Shown here one piece after another: positions 45,101 through 56,482 of a DNA stretch of 64,000 nucleotides. Source of the stretch: Bufo bufo. Lineage: Eukaryota > Chordata > Amphibia > Anura > Bufonidae. Below the pieces are notes generated by a model. The model was given only the letters and a program-made list of their open reading frames with translations, searched no databases and had not been told where the DNA came from. Location of the stretch: the NCBI RefSeq assembly GCF_905171765.1, contig NC_053390.1, forward strand, positions 334,396,294-334,460,293. Reading direction: 5' to 3'. The position numbers and the translations under genes were made by a program. Within the stretch, counting starts at the first letter, position 1, and the number at the start of each line of letters is the position of its first letter.

Positions 45101-48100
45101 TAATTGTATTTTCATCCGCACAATGCTCTGCCTGTGCAGGATGCTTTTGTGGTGCATGTGGACCGCGCTGGCGTCCTCCTTTGTACGCATTAATTGCTCG
45201 GGATGGTCGTTTGCTGCGGTCCACATGCGGTGGGACTGCTCCCCCAATGAGAAACACGCTACAGTGTTTGGGGTTTGAGCAGCTCCTCCATATCTGCCAC
45301 GATATTTCTGTGGTTCACATGCGATGGGACTGCTCGCCCAATGAGAAACACGCTACAGTGTTTGGGGTCTGAGCAGTTCCGCCATATTGGCCACTGCAAT
45401 TCTACAGTGATTTTGTTTTATATGTCTTGAATGTGCCTTCATTTGGCAATTGAACATTCCTTTGCACCTGGAATCCTTCATCACATGGTCTGATATGGGT
45501 GGGGCTCACAGTCTTGCTTTGTTCACATTGCACTGGCTGTCCTGCTAGGCATTTGTGTGCAGGCTGGGCTGTGAGCTGGATCACATCACCTTCAGACCGT
45601 GTTCACACCACAGTTAGCGTAGTGGTAGGACCCTTTGCCATGCTGAGTGACCGTGACGTGGTGCAATGATGGGCTCCGATATCTTCCTGACAGGAACATA
45701 TTGGCGGAAGTCTCAGCTTTTAATATCTGCTTGTATGACCAGCTAGTTTAGTCAGTGACATATCCTTTTGGTGCATTTTCTTCAGTGATTTATATAATTG
45801 TATTTTCATCCGCACAATGCTCTGCCTGTGCAGGATGCTTTTGTGGTGCATGTGGACCGCGCTGGCGTCCTCCTTTGTACGCATTAATTGCTCGGGATGG
45901 TCGTTTGCTGCGGTCCACATGCGGTGGGACTGCTCCCCCAATGAGAAACACGCTACAGTGTTTGGGGTTTGAGCAGCTCCTCCATATCTGCCACGATATT
46001 TCTGTGGTTCACATGCGATGGGACTGCTCGCCCAATGAGAAACACGCTACAGTGTTTGGGGTCTGAGCAGTTCCGCCATATTGGCCACTGCAATTCTACA
46101 GTGATTTTGTTTTATATGTCTTGAATGTGCCTTCATTTGGCAATTGAACATTCCTTTGCACCTGGAATCCTTCATCACATGGTCTGATATGGGTGGGGCT
46201 CACAGTCTTGCTTTGTTCACATTGCACTGGCTGTCCTGCTAGGCATTTGTGTGCAGGCTGGGCTGTGAGCTGGATCACATCACCTTCAGACCGTGTTCAC
46301 ACCACAGTTAGCGTAGTGGTAGGACCCTTTGCCATGCTGAGTGACCGTGACGTGGTGCAATGATGGGCTCCGATATCTTCCTGACAGGAACATATTGGCG
46401 GAAGTCTCAGCTTTTAATATCTGCTTGTATGACCAGCTAGTTTAGTCAGTGACATATCCTTTTGGTGCATTTTCTTCAACGATTTATATAATTGTATTTT
46501 CATCCGCACAATGCTCTGCCTGTGCAGGATGCTTTTGTGGTGCATGTGGACCGCGCTGGCGTCCTCCTTTGTACGCATTAATTGCTCGGGATGGTCGTTT
46601 GCTGCGGTCCACATGCGGTGGGACTGCTCCCCCAATGAGAAACACGCTACAGTGTTTGGGGTTTGAGCAGCTCCTCCATATCTGCCACGATATTTCTGTG
46701 GTTCACATGCGATGGGACTGCTCGCCCAATGAGAAACACGCTACAGTGTTTGGGGTCTGAGCAGTTCCGCCATATTGGCCACTGCAATTCTACAGTGATT
46801 TTGTTTTATATGTCTTGAATGTGCCTTCATTTGGCAATTGAACATTCCTTTGCACCTGGAATCCTTCATCACATGGTCTGATATGGGTGGGGCTCACAGT
46901 CTTGCTTTGTTCACATTGCACTGGCTGTCCTGCTAGGCATTTGTGTGCAGGCTGGGCTGTGAGCTGGATCACATCACCTTCAGACCGTGTTCACACCACA
47001 GTTAGCGTAGTGGTAGGACCCTTTGCCATGCTGAGTGACCGTGACGTGGTGCAATGATGGGCTCCGATATCTTCCTGACAGGAACATATTGGCGGAAGTC
47101 TCAGCTTTTAATATCTGCTTGTATGACCAGCTAGTTTAGTCAGTGACATATCCTTTTGGTGCATTTTCTTCAGTGATTTATATAATTGTATTTTCATCCG
47201 CACAATGCTCTGCCTGTGCAGGATGCTTTTGTGGTGCATGTGGACCGCGCTGGCGTCCTCCTTTGTACGCATTAATTGCTCGGGATGGTCGTTTGCTGCG
47301 GTCCACATGCGGTGGGACTGCTCCCCCAATGAGAAACACGCTACAGTGTTTGGGGTTTGAGCAGCTCCTCCATATCTGCCACGATATTTCTGTGGTTCAC
47401 ATGCGATGGGACTGCTCGCCCAATGAGAAACACGCTACAGTGTTTGGGGTCTGAGCAGTTCCGCCATATTGGCCACTGCAATTCTACAGTGATTTTGTTT
47501 TATATGTCTTGAATGTGCCTTCATTTGGCAATTGAACATTCCTTTGCACCTGGAATCCTTCATCACATGGTCTGATATGGGTGGGGCTCACAGTCTTGCT
47601 TTGTTCACATTGCACTGGCTGTCCTGCTAGGCATTTGTGTGCAGGCTGGGCTGTGAGCTGGATCACATCACCTTCAGACCGTGTTCACACCACAGTTAGC
47701 GTAGTGGTAGGACCCTTTGCCATGCTGAGTGACCGTGACGTGGTGCAATGATGGGCTCCGATATCTTCCTGACAGGAACATATTGGCGGAAGTCTCAGCT
47801 TTTAATATCTGCTTGTATGACCAGCTAGTTTAGTCAGTGACATATCCTTTTGGTGCATTTTCTTCAGTGATTTATATAATTGTATTTTCATCCGCACAAT
47901 GCTCTGCCTGTGCAGGATGCTTTTGTGGTGCATGTGGACCGCGCTGGCGTCCTCCTTTGTACGCATTAATTGCTCGGGATGGTCGTTTGCTGCGGTCCAC
48001 ATGCGGTGGGACTGCTCCCCCAATGAGAAACACGCTACAGTGTTTGGGGTTTGAGCAGCTCCTCCATATCTGCCACGATATTTCTGTGGTTCACATGCGA

Positions 48101-48887
48101 TGGGACTGCTCGCCCAATGAGAAACACGCTACAGTGTTTGGGGTCTGAGCAGTTCCGCCATATTGGCCACTGCAATTCTACAGTGATTTTGTTTTATATG
48201 TCTTGAATGTGCCTTCATTTGGCAATTGAACATTCCTTTGCACCTGGAATCCTTCATCACATGGTCTGATATGGGTGGGGCTCACAGTCTTGCTTTGTTC
48301 ACATTGCACTGGCTGTCCTGCTAGGCATTTGTGTGCAGGCTGGGCTGTGAGCTGGATCACATCACCTTCAGACCGTGTTCACACCACAGTTAGCGTAGTG
48401 GTAGGACCCTTTGCCATGCTGAGTGACCGTGACGTGGTGCAATGATGGGCTCCGATATCTTCCTGACAGGAACATATTGGCGGAAGTCTCAGCTTTTAAT
48501 ATCTGCTTGTATGACCAGCTAGTTTAGTCAGTGACATATCCTTTTGGTGCATTTTCTTCAGTGATTTATATAATTGTATTTTCATCCGCACAATGCTCTG
48601 CCTGTGCAGGATGCTTTTGTGGTGCATGTGGACCGCGCTGGCGTCCTCCTTTGTACGCATTAATTGCTCGGGATGGTCGTTTGCTGCGGTCCACATGCGG
48701 TGGGACTGCTCCCCCAATGAGAAACACGCTACAGTGTTTGGGGTTTGAGCAGCTCCTCCATATCTGCCACGATATTTCTGTGGTTCACATGCGATGGGAC
48801 TGCTCGCCCAATGAGAAACACGCTACAGTGTTTGGGGTCTGAGCAGTTCCGCCATATTGGCCACTGCAATTCTACAGTGATTTTGTT
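39104..48887 (+). repeat. 694-bp satellite array, about 13.5 direct monomers plus an inverted partial monomer
   Basis: Monomers start at 694-bp spacing (39509, 40203, 40897 and so on to 48531 for the same landmark) and are almost identical. Each contains an internal duplication of about 97 bp (ATGCGGTGGGACTGCTCCCC and ATGCGATGGGACTGCTCGCC). The left 370 bp (39104-39477) is a monomer piece in reverse orientation. It joins the direct array through a short duplicated TGAAGGCACATTCA. The array is flanked by a 16-bp duplication inside the Ngaro-1 YR gene. No protein or ribozyme was recognised in the monomer. Confidence 0.95.
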
Positions 48888-48903
48888 TAACATGGGATAT
48901 AAA
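48888..48903. repeat. 16-bp duplication flanking the 694-bp array, right
   Basis: Exact copy of 39088-39103. Confidence 0.93.
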
Positions 48904-49650
48904 CTGGTGGGTGGTGAGCGGAACCACCCCAAAGGGTAACAATGGACTATTCGGTCCGGCCTCGGACAAGGCAGACCGTAACTGACGAAGCACCGTGACG
49001 GGACACCATTGGTGTGCTGTGGGGAAGAAGGATACCGGGACAGGGGGCCCATCTGGGAGGTCTTAGACGTTTTGAGCAGTAGTATGAACCCGTCGGAGTT
49101 CTGGACCAGCTGGCTGACCGTGAGGAACCTGCTACTGCCTGGCGAACAGGTGAACTCCCCAGGTCTTAGGAAGCCGTAAAAGGCTAGATAGATGGCGGAT
49201 TTAAGTACCAAGCTGGGCAAAACCCCGAAAGGATTACCGTCCAAGGCGTCGGACAGTTTGCGGAAAAGAGGGCCGGTGACCGCTTGCCTACGTACTTGGC
49301 TTTGAGGCCCGCACTTGCTCAAACCCTTGAGAGCGGCTTTGACAGCATGCATGGTGAACACTGATGCTAGTTCGGGATGGCTAATAGAGAGGAAGTGTTG
49401 CACTCCCGCCAGGTACGACCTCACTGTACCGTGGGAGAGCCTGCGCAATGAGTGGCAGTAACCAATGAACGCCAGGATGTACTCTGGAAAACTGGAGTCC
49501 CCTTGAGGACATTCCCCTCGAAACCTGCAGAACGTCTTCCACCCGGTGTTGTATGCCCTGGTTGTGTTAGGCGAGAGGGAATTGCGTATCAGAGCGTGAG
49601 CCGTCTCAAGGTGGTCGGTTATATTAGCATTAAGGACTCGTGAGGAGGGA
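48888..49650 (-). pseudogene. Ngaro-1 tyrosine recombinase, N-terminal and central part
   Basis: The recombinase would integrate a circular cDNA. The SAM-like N-terminal domain is seen as SLSPNTTRAYNTGWKTFCRF (about 49560-49500) and RLSHGTVRSYLAGVQHFLS (49445-49390). The catalytic domain opens with AIYLAFYGFLRPGEFTCS (about 49185-49130), including the first catalytic Arg. The frame is open to the insertion point in FISHV. No internal stop was noted in this part. The gene is split by the satellite insertion. Confidence 0.85.
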
Positions 49651-51311
49651 CGGTGGCGCCTGTCGCATCTGCCTCTGGCATGATCTGAAAGAAACGGGAG
49701 AAGTTAGCCCTCGACAAGGCGTCAGCAGCCCCGTTTTGCGCACCTGGCACATGTGCACTGAAAACATAAAAGTGGTGACGTAGGGAGAGCTGTACTAACC
49801 GTCTGAGAAAACACATGACTTGGCTAGACTTTGACAGCCCACTGTTAAGAATGTCTACCACGGCTGTGTTGTCAGTTACGAACAGAACAGACTGACGCGC
49901 CCAAAGACTGCCCCATATGTGGGCGGCCACCACGATGGGGTACAGCTCGAACAGCGCCGAGGTTTGGAGGAACCCCGGATTTGCCCCACCTCGGCAGGCC
50001 ATTCGCCTGCAACCCATCGGGTGCCGGAAATGGCGGCAAACCCTGAGTTCGCAGCTGCATCTGAAAAGACCGTAGGCGACTGACAGGACAGCTCAGGTAC
50101 GAATAAGGACACCCCGTTCCACTGGCTCAGGAAATGGTCCCACATGAGGAGATCCGCTAGGGCTTGACTGTCCAGGCATACTGGGCTGTCCTGTTCCGGG
50201 GCGGAACTTAAGAGCGTAAGTAGGCGGGATATGAACGCTCTGCCCTGCGGAATGATGCGCATGGCGAAGTTTAACATGCCCAGTAGAGACTGAAGGTCAG
50301 CCTTAGTGACCACGGTTGTGACTGTAAACCTGTGGATGACTTCTCTAATTCTTGTTAACTTATCCGCAGGCAACCTAGCTAACATGTGCTGGGAGTCTAA
50401 CTCGATGCCCAAAAAGGTGATGACTGTGGCCGGGCCCTCTACCTTCTTGGGGGAAACCGGGACACCTAACTGGGAAAAACACCTCAGCAACTTCCCCAGC
50501 CCTAGGGGGACTGCCCCTGGCCTCTCAATCAGCAGGAAGTCATCCAAGTAGTGGATGACAAACTCACAGAGGACCTTGTGTACCAAGACCCAGTGGAGGG
50601 CCTGAGCCAACTGATCGAAGAGCCAGGGGCTGCTCTTGGAACCGAAGGTGAGCTTGGTGGAGAAATAATACAGGCCTTTCCACTTGATGCCGTGCCACTG
50701 CCAGAGGGCTGGCATGATGGGAAGCAACTTGAAGGCATCCGATATGTCGGCTTTGGACAACATGGACCCTGGGCCCGTTTTCATGATGATGGCGATAGCC
50801 TGGTCGATCGAAGCATATCTCATGCTCACTTCCTCCGAAGGAATGAGGGAATTAAGGCTGGGGACCTGGGAGCCGTGTGGGGCCGACAAGTCAATAATGA
50901 GTCTCTCCTTTTTGCTGAACTTGCCTGTGACTACCCCTACGGGATTGACTCTCCAGCGTTGAAAAGGGGGCACATCAAAGGGACCGATTAAGAACCCCTT
51001 GTTTAACTCGGCCTCTATTAGTGCGTCTACCGAAGCGGGATTTCTTTCGGCTGACAGAAGGTTCCTGCACTCATGTGTGAACTCTGGAGTCGTGATCAGC
51101 CCCGTATGGAAGCCCTCATGAAATCCTGACACCAGGAACTGTACAAACCCTGGATTGTGGTGACCTTGCAAGTATTCTTGTAGACGGCTAATATTGACCA
51201 CACTCATGTAATTTTTCACCGACTTTAATGAGCATGCTACTCGGGGGTGGGCCCTAAAACAGTTGGTACAGATATGTAACAGACGGCATTGCCCGAAATT
51301 ACAAGACGCGT
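49619..51311 (-). pseudogene. Ngaro-1 gag C-terminus plus RT-RNase H
   Basis: Begins with the gag Cys cluster (CRLLHICTNCFRAHPRVAC, about 51285-51229) and runs in frame into RT. RT motifs are RLIIDLSAPHG, LSKADISDAFKLLPI, FGSKSSPWLFDQLAQAL, and the catalytic YLDDFLL (about 50545). RNase H follows after one frameshift near 49990: FVTDNTAVVDILNSG and the C-terminal HVPGAQNGAADALSR. Catalytic Asp residues are present. It stops at 49619. The gag-to-pol transition has no stop in this copy. Confidence 0.88.
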
Positions 51312-51414
51312 AAGTGGTAGGCAATTAAGAGTGCCGCATTTGTGTGAGGGGAGGCGGGGCATTCACTATTTAAACCTGGCCCTCCTCCCCCCACTTGTCG
51401 GTTCGAACGATTTC
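51312..51414 (+). repeat. Ngaro-2 repeat A1
   Basis: AAGTGGTAGGCAATTAAGAG through GGTTCGAACGATTTC, matching 56215-56317. Confidence 0.93.
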
Positions 51415-52964
51415 GAATCGGCTTGTGGGCTGGTGCCAGAGAAGGGCGTGCGTCACTGGAGGATCGGCTGCGTCGGGCTCGTCGCGACGGTGATTAGGTA
51501 GGCAGGGTGGCTTGTACACCCATCTCGCTATGTATAACATGTGGGGCTGCCGAGCGTGCCGCCGGTCCCCAGCTGCGCTGGAGACTGCCCGCACTCCCGA
51601 TCGCTTCCGGCACCCCGAGACAGGCACCCCGATCCGCACCAGGCCCTGCGCAAAGCACCCCCGCTCCCACATGCAGCGTCCCCCAGGCGGGCACCCCTCA
51701 CCTGTGGCTCAGCAGCGACGGGTCACGACGTCCGCTCGCATACCCTGAGCATTGGTCACGCCGCCAGCGTTATATATCACTCACTCCCGTATCAGAACAT
51801 AAACATTCGTTCCGCCGTGGAGGAAACGCCGTCCGCTCACACAGGGATCTATTCATTAGCTGCAATCAGTAAGCGGAGGTCCAGCTGCAGGATCAGGGGG
51901 CGGAAGCTGAAACCTATAGGCGATTAATACGCAGCGGCTTTCCCTGTACAAATAGTCGATAGCGGTGGGCACGGGATGCAATGTTCCACATGGCGGAGCG
52001 CAAATCCCTCACAGCCGATCCTGATGCACGTTCTCCTGGTAATTACAATTAGCGAGGCAGTGAAGGTGGACATGCTTATGTGACTTTCAGTCATGTCTAG
52101 GAATCCGCTGCAGAATAAACTCGTCTTCTTTACTGCGCCAAACTCAGGCAAGACAAGATAAGCAGATACTCAGACATGTTCACAGTATAACAAGTTATGA
52201 TTTCAATGGTTAATTCTAACCTAGAAGGAAATCACTGGCTTGCTGCGCTCCAGCAGGTCCTGGCTTGATAGAGGGCGACACCTACAGGCCCATACTGGTA
52301 CTGCAGTCCAGGTGCAGGGCTCCTCTGCTCAGGCACAGTGGCTAGGTACTAAGGCAGGAGTAAAAAAAATAAAAAATAAAATAAAAATTAAAATAAATTT
52401 GGAATATGTTCAAGGATCAAATATAAAGAGGGCTTCAAGGAGGGGGGCTGGCCACGTCACTTTGCGCACGCAGCCGGGCCGCCCGTAAGCCCATACGGTC
52501 AGTCAGGGGGTTGGTTCGGGCGCAGTTACAATAATCCGGTGGTTAGCTAGGGAGCGGTGGCATGAGTGAAGGGTCGCCCAGCCGGCGTGCGCTCACTCGC
52601 ACGTCTGTCCTTGGTTATTCAGGTCCACAGGTGGTGGGCTAACTTACGATACTGTGGGGTTCGTGGCTGTCATGGCCGCCAAGTGAGTCAGGGGTGGTGC
52701 ATGCGGGGGCCAACCCCCTCTTTTCTCCTGCATAGGCTTGGGGGACGGGGGATGGTGGACTAGTATGTCCAGGCCTCTGGCGCATCTCTTACAGGGTGGC
52801 GCCTACAGTCGTGGCCTTTGGTGGGGGGGGGAAAGAAAAAAATAAATAAATAAATAAATAAATTAAAAAAAAATAAAAAAAAAATAATAAAAAATAAATA
52901 AAATAAAAATAATAAAAAAATAAAAAATAAAAAATGGTATAGATAGGAATGTTGCTTTGCCAGG
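51415..52964. other. Ngaro-2 internal region, no gene recognised
   Basis: G/C-rich at first, then mixed, with A-rich tracts at 52361-52400 and 52831-52935. No gag or RT motif was seen on either strand. Confidence 0.5.
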
Positions 52965-53560
52965 TCTGTCACGACTACAGACTCCTTATAAAGCCCTGCC
53001 ACGACTGCAGGCATCAGTCTGTCACGACTACAGACCCGCTCTAAAGCCCTGCCACGACTGCAGGCAACAGTCTGTCACGACTACAGACCCGTTATAAAGC
53101 CCTGCCACGACTGCAGGCATCAGTCTGTCACGACTACAGACCCGTTATAAAGCCCTGCCACGACTGCAGGCATCAGTCTGTCACGACTACAGACTCGTTA
53201 TAAAGTCCTGCCACGACTGCAGGCATCAGTCTGTCACGACTACAGACCCGCTCTAAAGCCCTGCCACGACTGCAGGCACAAATCCGTTACGACTGCAGAC
53301 TCATTATTAAGACCGGCCACGACTGCAGGCATTAGTCTCATGTCAACAGACTCATGAGGTAATACTACCACGTCTACAGGCGATGGTCCGTTACCGCTAC
53401 TCTCGATGTAGGGTCCCCTCACGACTATAGGGGCTAGTCGGTCACATCCACAGACTCGGTCGCACTCCCGTTAACTACAGGCACTGGGTGGGCATCTACG
53501 GGTAGTTGCGTCACGACTACGCACGTGGGTCCGCCACGGCCTGGGAGGTCAGCCTTCACG
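52965..53560. repeat. 53-bp tandem repeat
   Basis: Unit TCTGTCACGACTACAGACCC, TTATAAAGCCC and TGCCACGACTGCAGGCATCA; starts at 52965, 53018, 53071 and so on. Each unit is itself two related halves (CACGACTACAG and CACGACTGCAG). It degenerates after 53340. Confidence 0.92.
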
Positions 53561-53619
53561 GTCACAGGTAGGTCCAGTTAGGCTTCAGTCTCCCAGCGGG
53601 TTCCAGTCACAATAACCAT

Positions 53620-53900
53620 CCCCTAGGTGAGGGGGGGCACTCCCGCACCGGCGCACAATGCCAGGGAGCTGTGCGGCTCCTCACGCGGCACACGGTTCAA
53701 ACCAGCGGGGGCCGGGGCCCACGGTAAAGGAAGGGCTCCCTCTGATCCGGTGCACATTGCCAGGGAGTGGCGCTGCTCCCCACGCGGTACGAGTGTCCAG
53801 CCGGCGGTGGGTCGGCCCTCCCTCACTGGCGCATTCTTCCAGGGAGCAGCGTGAGCTCCCCACGCGGCTGGGGGGTAAGGCTCCTCATCTTCAAGAAAGT
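53620..53900. repeat. G/C-rich degenerate repeat of about 110 bp
   Basis: Three rough copies around GCACAATGCCAGGGAGC and CTCCCCACGCGG. Composition and motifs resemble the 178-bp repeats in the Ngaro-1 leader (58260-58900). Confidence 0.55.
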
Positions 53901-54218
53901 CTGGCACGGGCCGCCGTGCCGTTAGGTAGGCAGGGATCAGGGGAAGGAGTACTAGGCTCGGTCAGGGGGAGCAGATCATAGGCGGTGGCTGGCTTCCTGC
54001 TGCCTGCCGTACATAAGGTTCCAAGGGGGTTATTTAGGCACAGGATGTTAGTTAGTCCGTGCAGGTGATCTGCGTTATACCATGCTCTTCATGCTCGTAC
54101 TCAGAGCTGTGCCCATACGAGAGCTGCTTAAGTGGTTGATAGTGAAAAAAATAAATAAAAAAAATGTATATATATATATAAAAAATATATATGTATATAT
54201 AATAATATATACATTTTT
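53901..54218. other. Spacer, A/T-rich at its end
   Basis: Nothing recognised. It ends in an A-rich and TATA dinucleotide tract (54147-54213) before the 56-bp array. Confidence 0.4.
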
Positions 54219-55032
54219 GAGTCTCTCACGCATGGCTTCTCCGTGTTAGTTTTACACATACGGATCTGCCATTAGAGTCTCTCACGCATGGCTTCTCCGT
54301 TTTAGGTTTACACATATGACTCCGCCGTCTGAGTCTCTCACGCATGGCTTCTCCGTGTTAGTTTTACACATACGGATCTGCCATTAGAGTCTCTCACGCA
54401 TGGCTTCTCCGTTTTAGGTTTACACATATGACTCCGCCATTAGAGTCTCTCACGCATGGCTTCTCCGTTTTAGGTTACACATATGACTCCGCCATTATAG
54501 TCTCTCACGCATGGCTTCCCCGTTTTAGGTTACACATATGACTCCGCCATTAGAGTCTCTCACGCATGGCTTCTCCGTGTGAGTTTTACACATACGACTC
54601 CGCCATTAGTCTCTCACGCCTGGCTTCTCCGTTTTAGGTTGGCACATATGACTCCGTCATTAGAATCTCTCACGCATGGCTGCTCCGTTTTAGGTTTACA
54701 CATATGACTCCGCCATTAGAGTCTCTCACGCATGGCTTCTCCGTTTTAGGTTACACATATGACTCCGCCATTAGTCTCTCACGCATGGTTTCTCCGTTTA
54801 GGTTCACACATATGTCTCTGCCATTAGAGTCTCACGCATGGCTTCCCCGTTTTAGGTTACACATATGACTCCGCCATCTGAGTCTCTCACGCATGGCTTC
54901 TCCGTTTTAGTTTTACACATATGACTCCGCCATTAGTCTCTCACGCATGGCTCCGCCATTAGTCTCTCACTCATGGCTTCTCCGCTTTAGGTTTACACAC
55001 AGGACTCCGCCATTAGAGTCTCTCACGCATGG
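54219..55032. repeat. 56-bp tandem repeat, about 14.5 copies
   Basis: Unit GAGTCTCTCACGCATGGCTT plus CTCCGTTTTAGG and CACATATGACTCCGCCATTA. Early copies alternate two variants (GTGTTAGTTTTACACATACG versus GTTTTAGGTTTACACATATG), so amplification was by dimers. It ends in an A-rich tract (55033-55090). Confidence 0.93.
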
Positions 55033-55149
55033 AAATAAAAATAAATAAATAAAAAAAATTAGAAAAAAATAATAATAATAAAAAAAATTTCCTCACCAGG
55101 CCCAGCTGCGCTGGGACTAGTCTCCCATCTCACCATAGCTAAGATACTG

Positions 55150-56054
55150 ATGGCCAATTCCTTGGCCAGTAATACTCTGAGGGCTTACAAGACAGCTTGG
55201 CACCTGTTTCAGAGATATGAGAACACCTACCCGGCCGCTGGCCGGGGACCTATCACTCACCTATTGGGCTTTGTCGGGGTTTTTGCCACTCTCAATTAAA
55301 CCTGTCCTATAGCATTGTTAACTATACATGGCAGGTATTCAGCACCATTGGTGCAGGCTACATCCGGACCTACCGTCACTCTTCTCCGCCCACCCGATCA
55401 AAGCGGCGTTGAAGGGTTTGCGCAAAATGTCTGTTGTGAAACGACATGGGCGTCAGCCATTTACCGGTAGCTTGTTCAGGCCGTGACAGGCAAACTGCAG
55501 GGGCAAACCGTTCGGGCCACAGGTTAGCGCTCTGGTAGAAACAGCCTTGTACCTGGCCTTCCATGGATTCCTCAGGTCAGGCGAGCTCATGGGCACCAAT
55601 ACGCTGGCTGGGTGCCTGCGGAAAGGTCAGCTCATCCGGCGCGGGTCCATCTATGTCCTCACCTTGGCCTCGTCCAAGACGTCATGGCCGGGGCAACCAG
55701 TGGCGGTCAGATACTTTCCCACGGACAGCAGATGGTGTCCGGTGCAGGCCTTGGAGGCTTGGCTGCGTAGTATTTAGTCCAAGCGGCATGTTCTCCCGTA
55801 CTCGAACTAGGCAATGCCCGGCTAACCACCGCGGCCTTTCTTACGTACATTCAGGTTAGTTGACAGGTCCAGGGGTCGGTCCTCGCTGGATCACAGGACA
55901 TTCCTTCCGCATGGGCGCGGCAGCTGCGGCGTCCATGCATAAGGTGCCAGTACATGTCATCAAACGGTTGGGTCGTCGCAGTTCCGTGTGTTCCATACGT
56001 AATATCCCGGATCCTTATACGAAATATCATTGGCTTTCGAGTTTTGGTCTGTAG
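55150..56054 (+). pseudogene. Ngaro-2 tyrosine recombinase
   Basis: Start ATG 55150 (MANSLASNTLRAYKTAWHLF), a SAM-like N-terminal domain. Several frameshifts and stops follow before the catalytic domain: LVETALYLAFHGFLRSGELM (first Arg, about 55540-55590), then ITGHSFRMGAAAAASMH (His and second Arg, about 55890-55940) and VIKRLGRRSSVCSIRNIPD. The nucleophile position, Tyr in RYI of relatives, reads Asn (RNI). The enzyme is therefore both fragmented and catalytically dead. It is the only coding remnant in Ngaro-2. Confidence 0.8.
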
Positions 56055-56097
56055 TTTCTGTTATCAAGTTTTCTAACTCCTATGCATGGTTCTTTTG

Positions 56098-56482
56098 GCC
56101 CCTTTAGGCTACCCTTCGATAAGCAGTTCCGGCATAACTCTGCTGCTTCTAGGTTGGGGGGGTGGAGTATAGGCTTAGGTAGGGTACCCTCTCAGCATGA
56201 GCCGATCCGAGCACAAGTGGTAGGCAATTAAGAGTGCCGCATTTGTGTGAGGGGAGGCGGGGCGTTCACTATTTAAACCTGGCCCTCCTCCCCCCACTTG
56301 TCGGTTCGAACGATTTCAACCCACCCAGGAGCCCTCCCTTCTTTCAGGTCTCATCATTGGGGTAGCCCCCTTTAGGCTACCCTTCGATAAGCAGTTCCGG
56401 CATAACTCTGCTGCTTCTAGGTTGGGGGGGTGGAGTATAGGCTTAGGTAGGGTACCCTCTCAGCATGAGCCGATCCGAGCAC
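56098..56482 (+). repeat. Ngaro-2 repeats B1, A2 and B2
   Basis: B1 and B2 share CCCTTTAGGCTACCCTTCGA through GAGCCGATCCGAGCAC. A2 lies between them, and a spacer of about 48 bp separates A2 from B2. Confidence 0.93.

Larger units (their letters stand above)
51312..56482 (+). mobile_element. Ngaro-2: YR element nested in Ngaro-1 gag
   Basis: Order A1 (51312-51414), internal region, YR gene, B1 (about 56098-56214), A2 (56215-56317), B2 (about 56366-56482). A1/A2 are 103 bp and differ by one or two bases. B1/B2 are about 117 bp and match. There is no target duplication; the gag frame on both sides continues exactly when the element is ignored. RT, RNase H and gag are absent. In their place are G/C-rich sequence and two satellites, so it is non-autonomous. 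Strand is opposite to Ngaro-1. Confidence 0.85.

Noticed and set aside
39509..48842. A 103-aa open frame repeated identically in every 694-bp monomer
   Set aside because: Identity follows from array homogenisation. The diverged copy at 63405-64000 has an indel in the Cys-rich part that destroys the frame, and no known domain or start context supports translation.
39104..48887. Hammerhead ribozyme in the 694-bp monomer (newt satellite-like)
   Set aside because: No CUGANGA paired with GAAA and NUH was found on either strand. GAGAAACAC lacks the partner motif.
51512..51927. Overlapping plus-strand frames of 78-128 aa near the Ngaro-2 start
   Set aside because: G/C-driven frames in three phases over the same stretch, with no gag or RT motifs.
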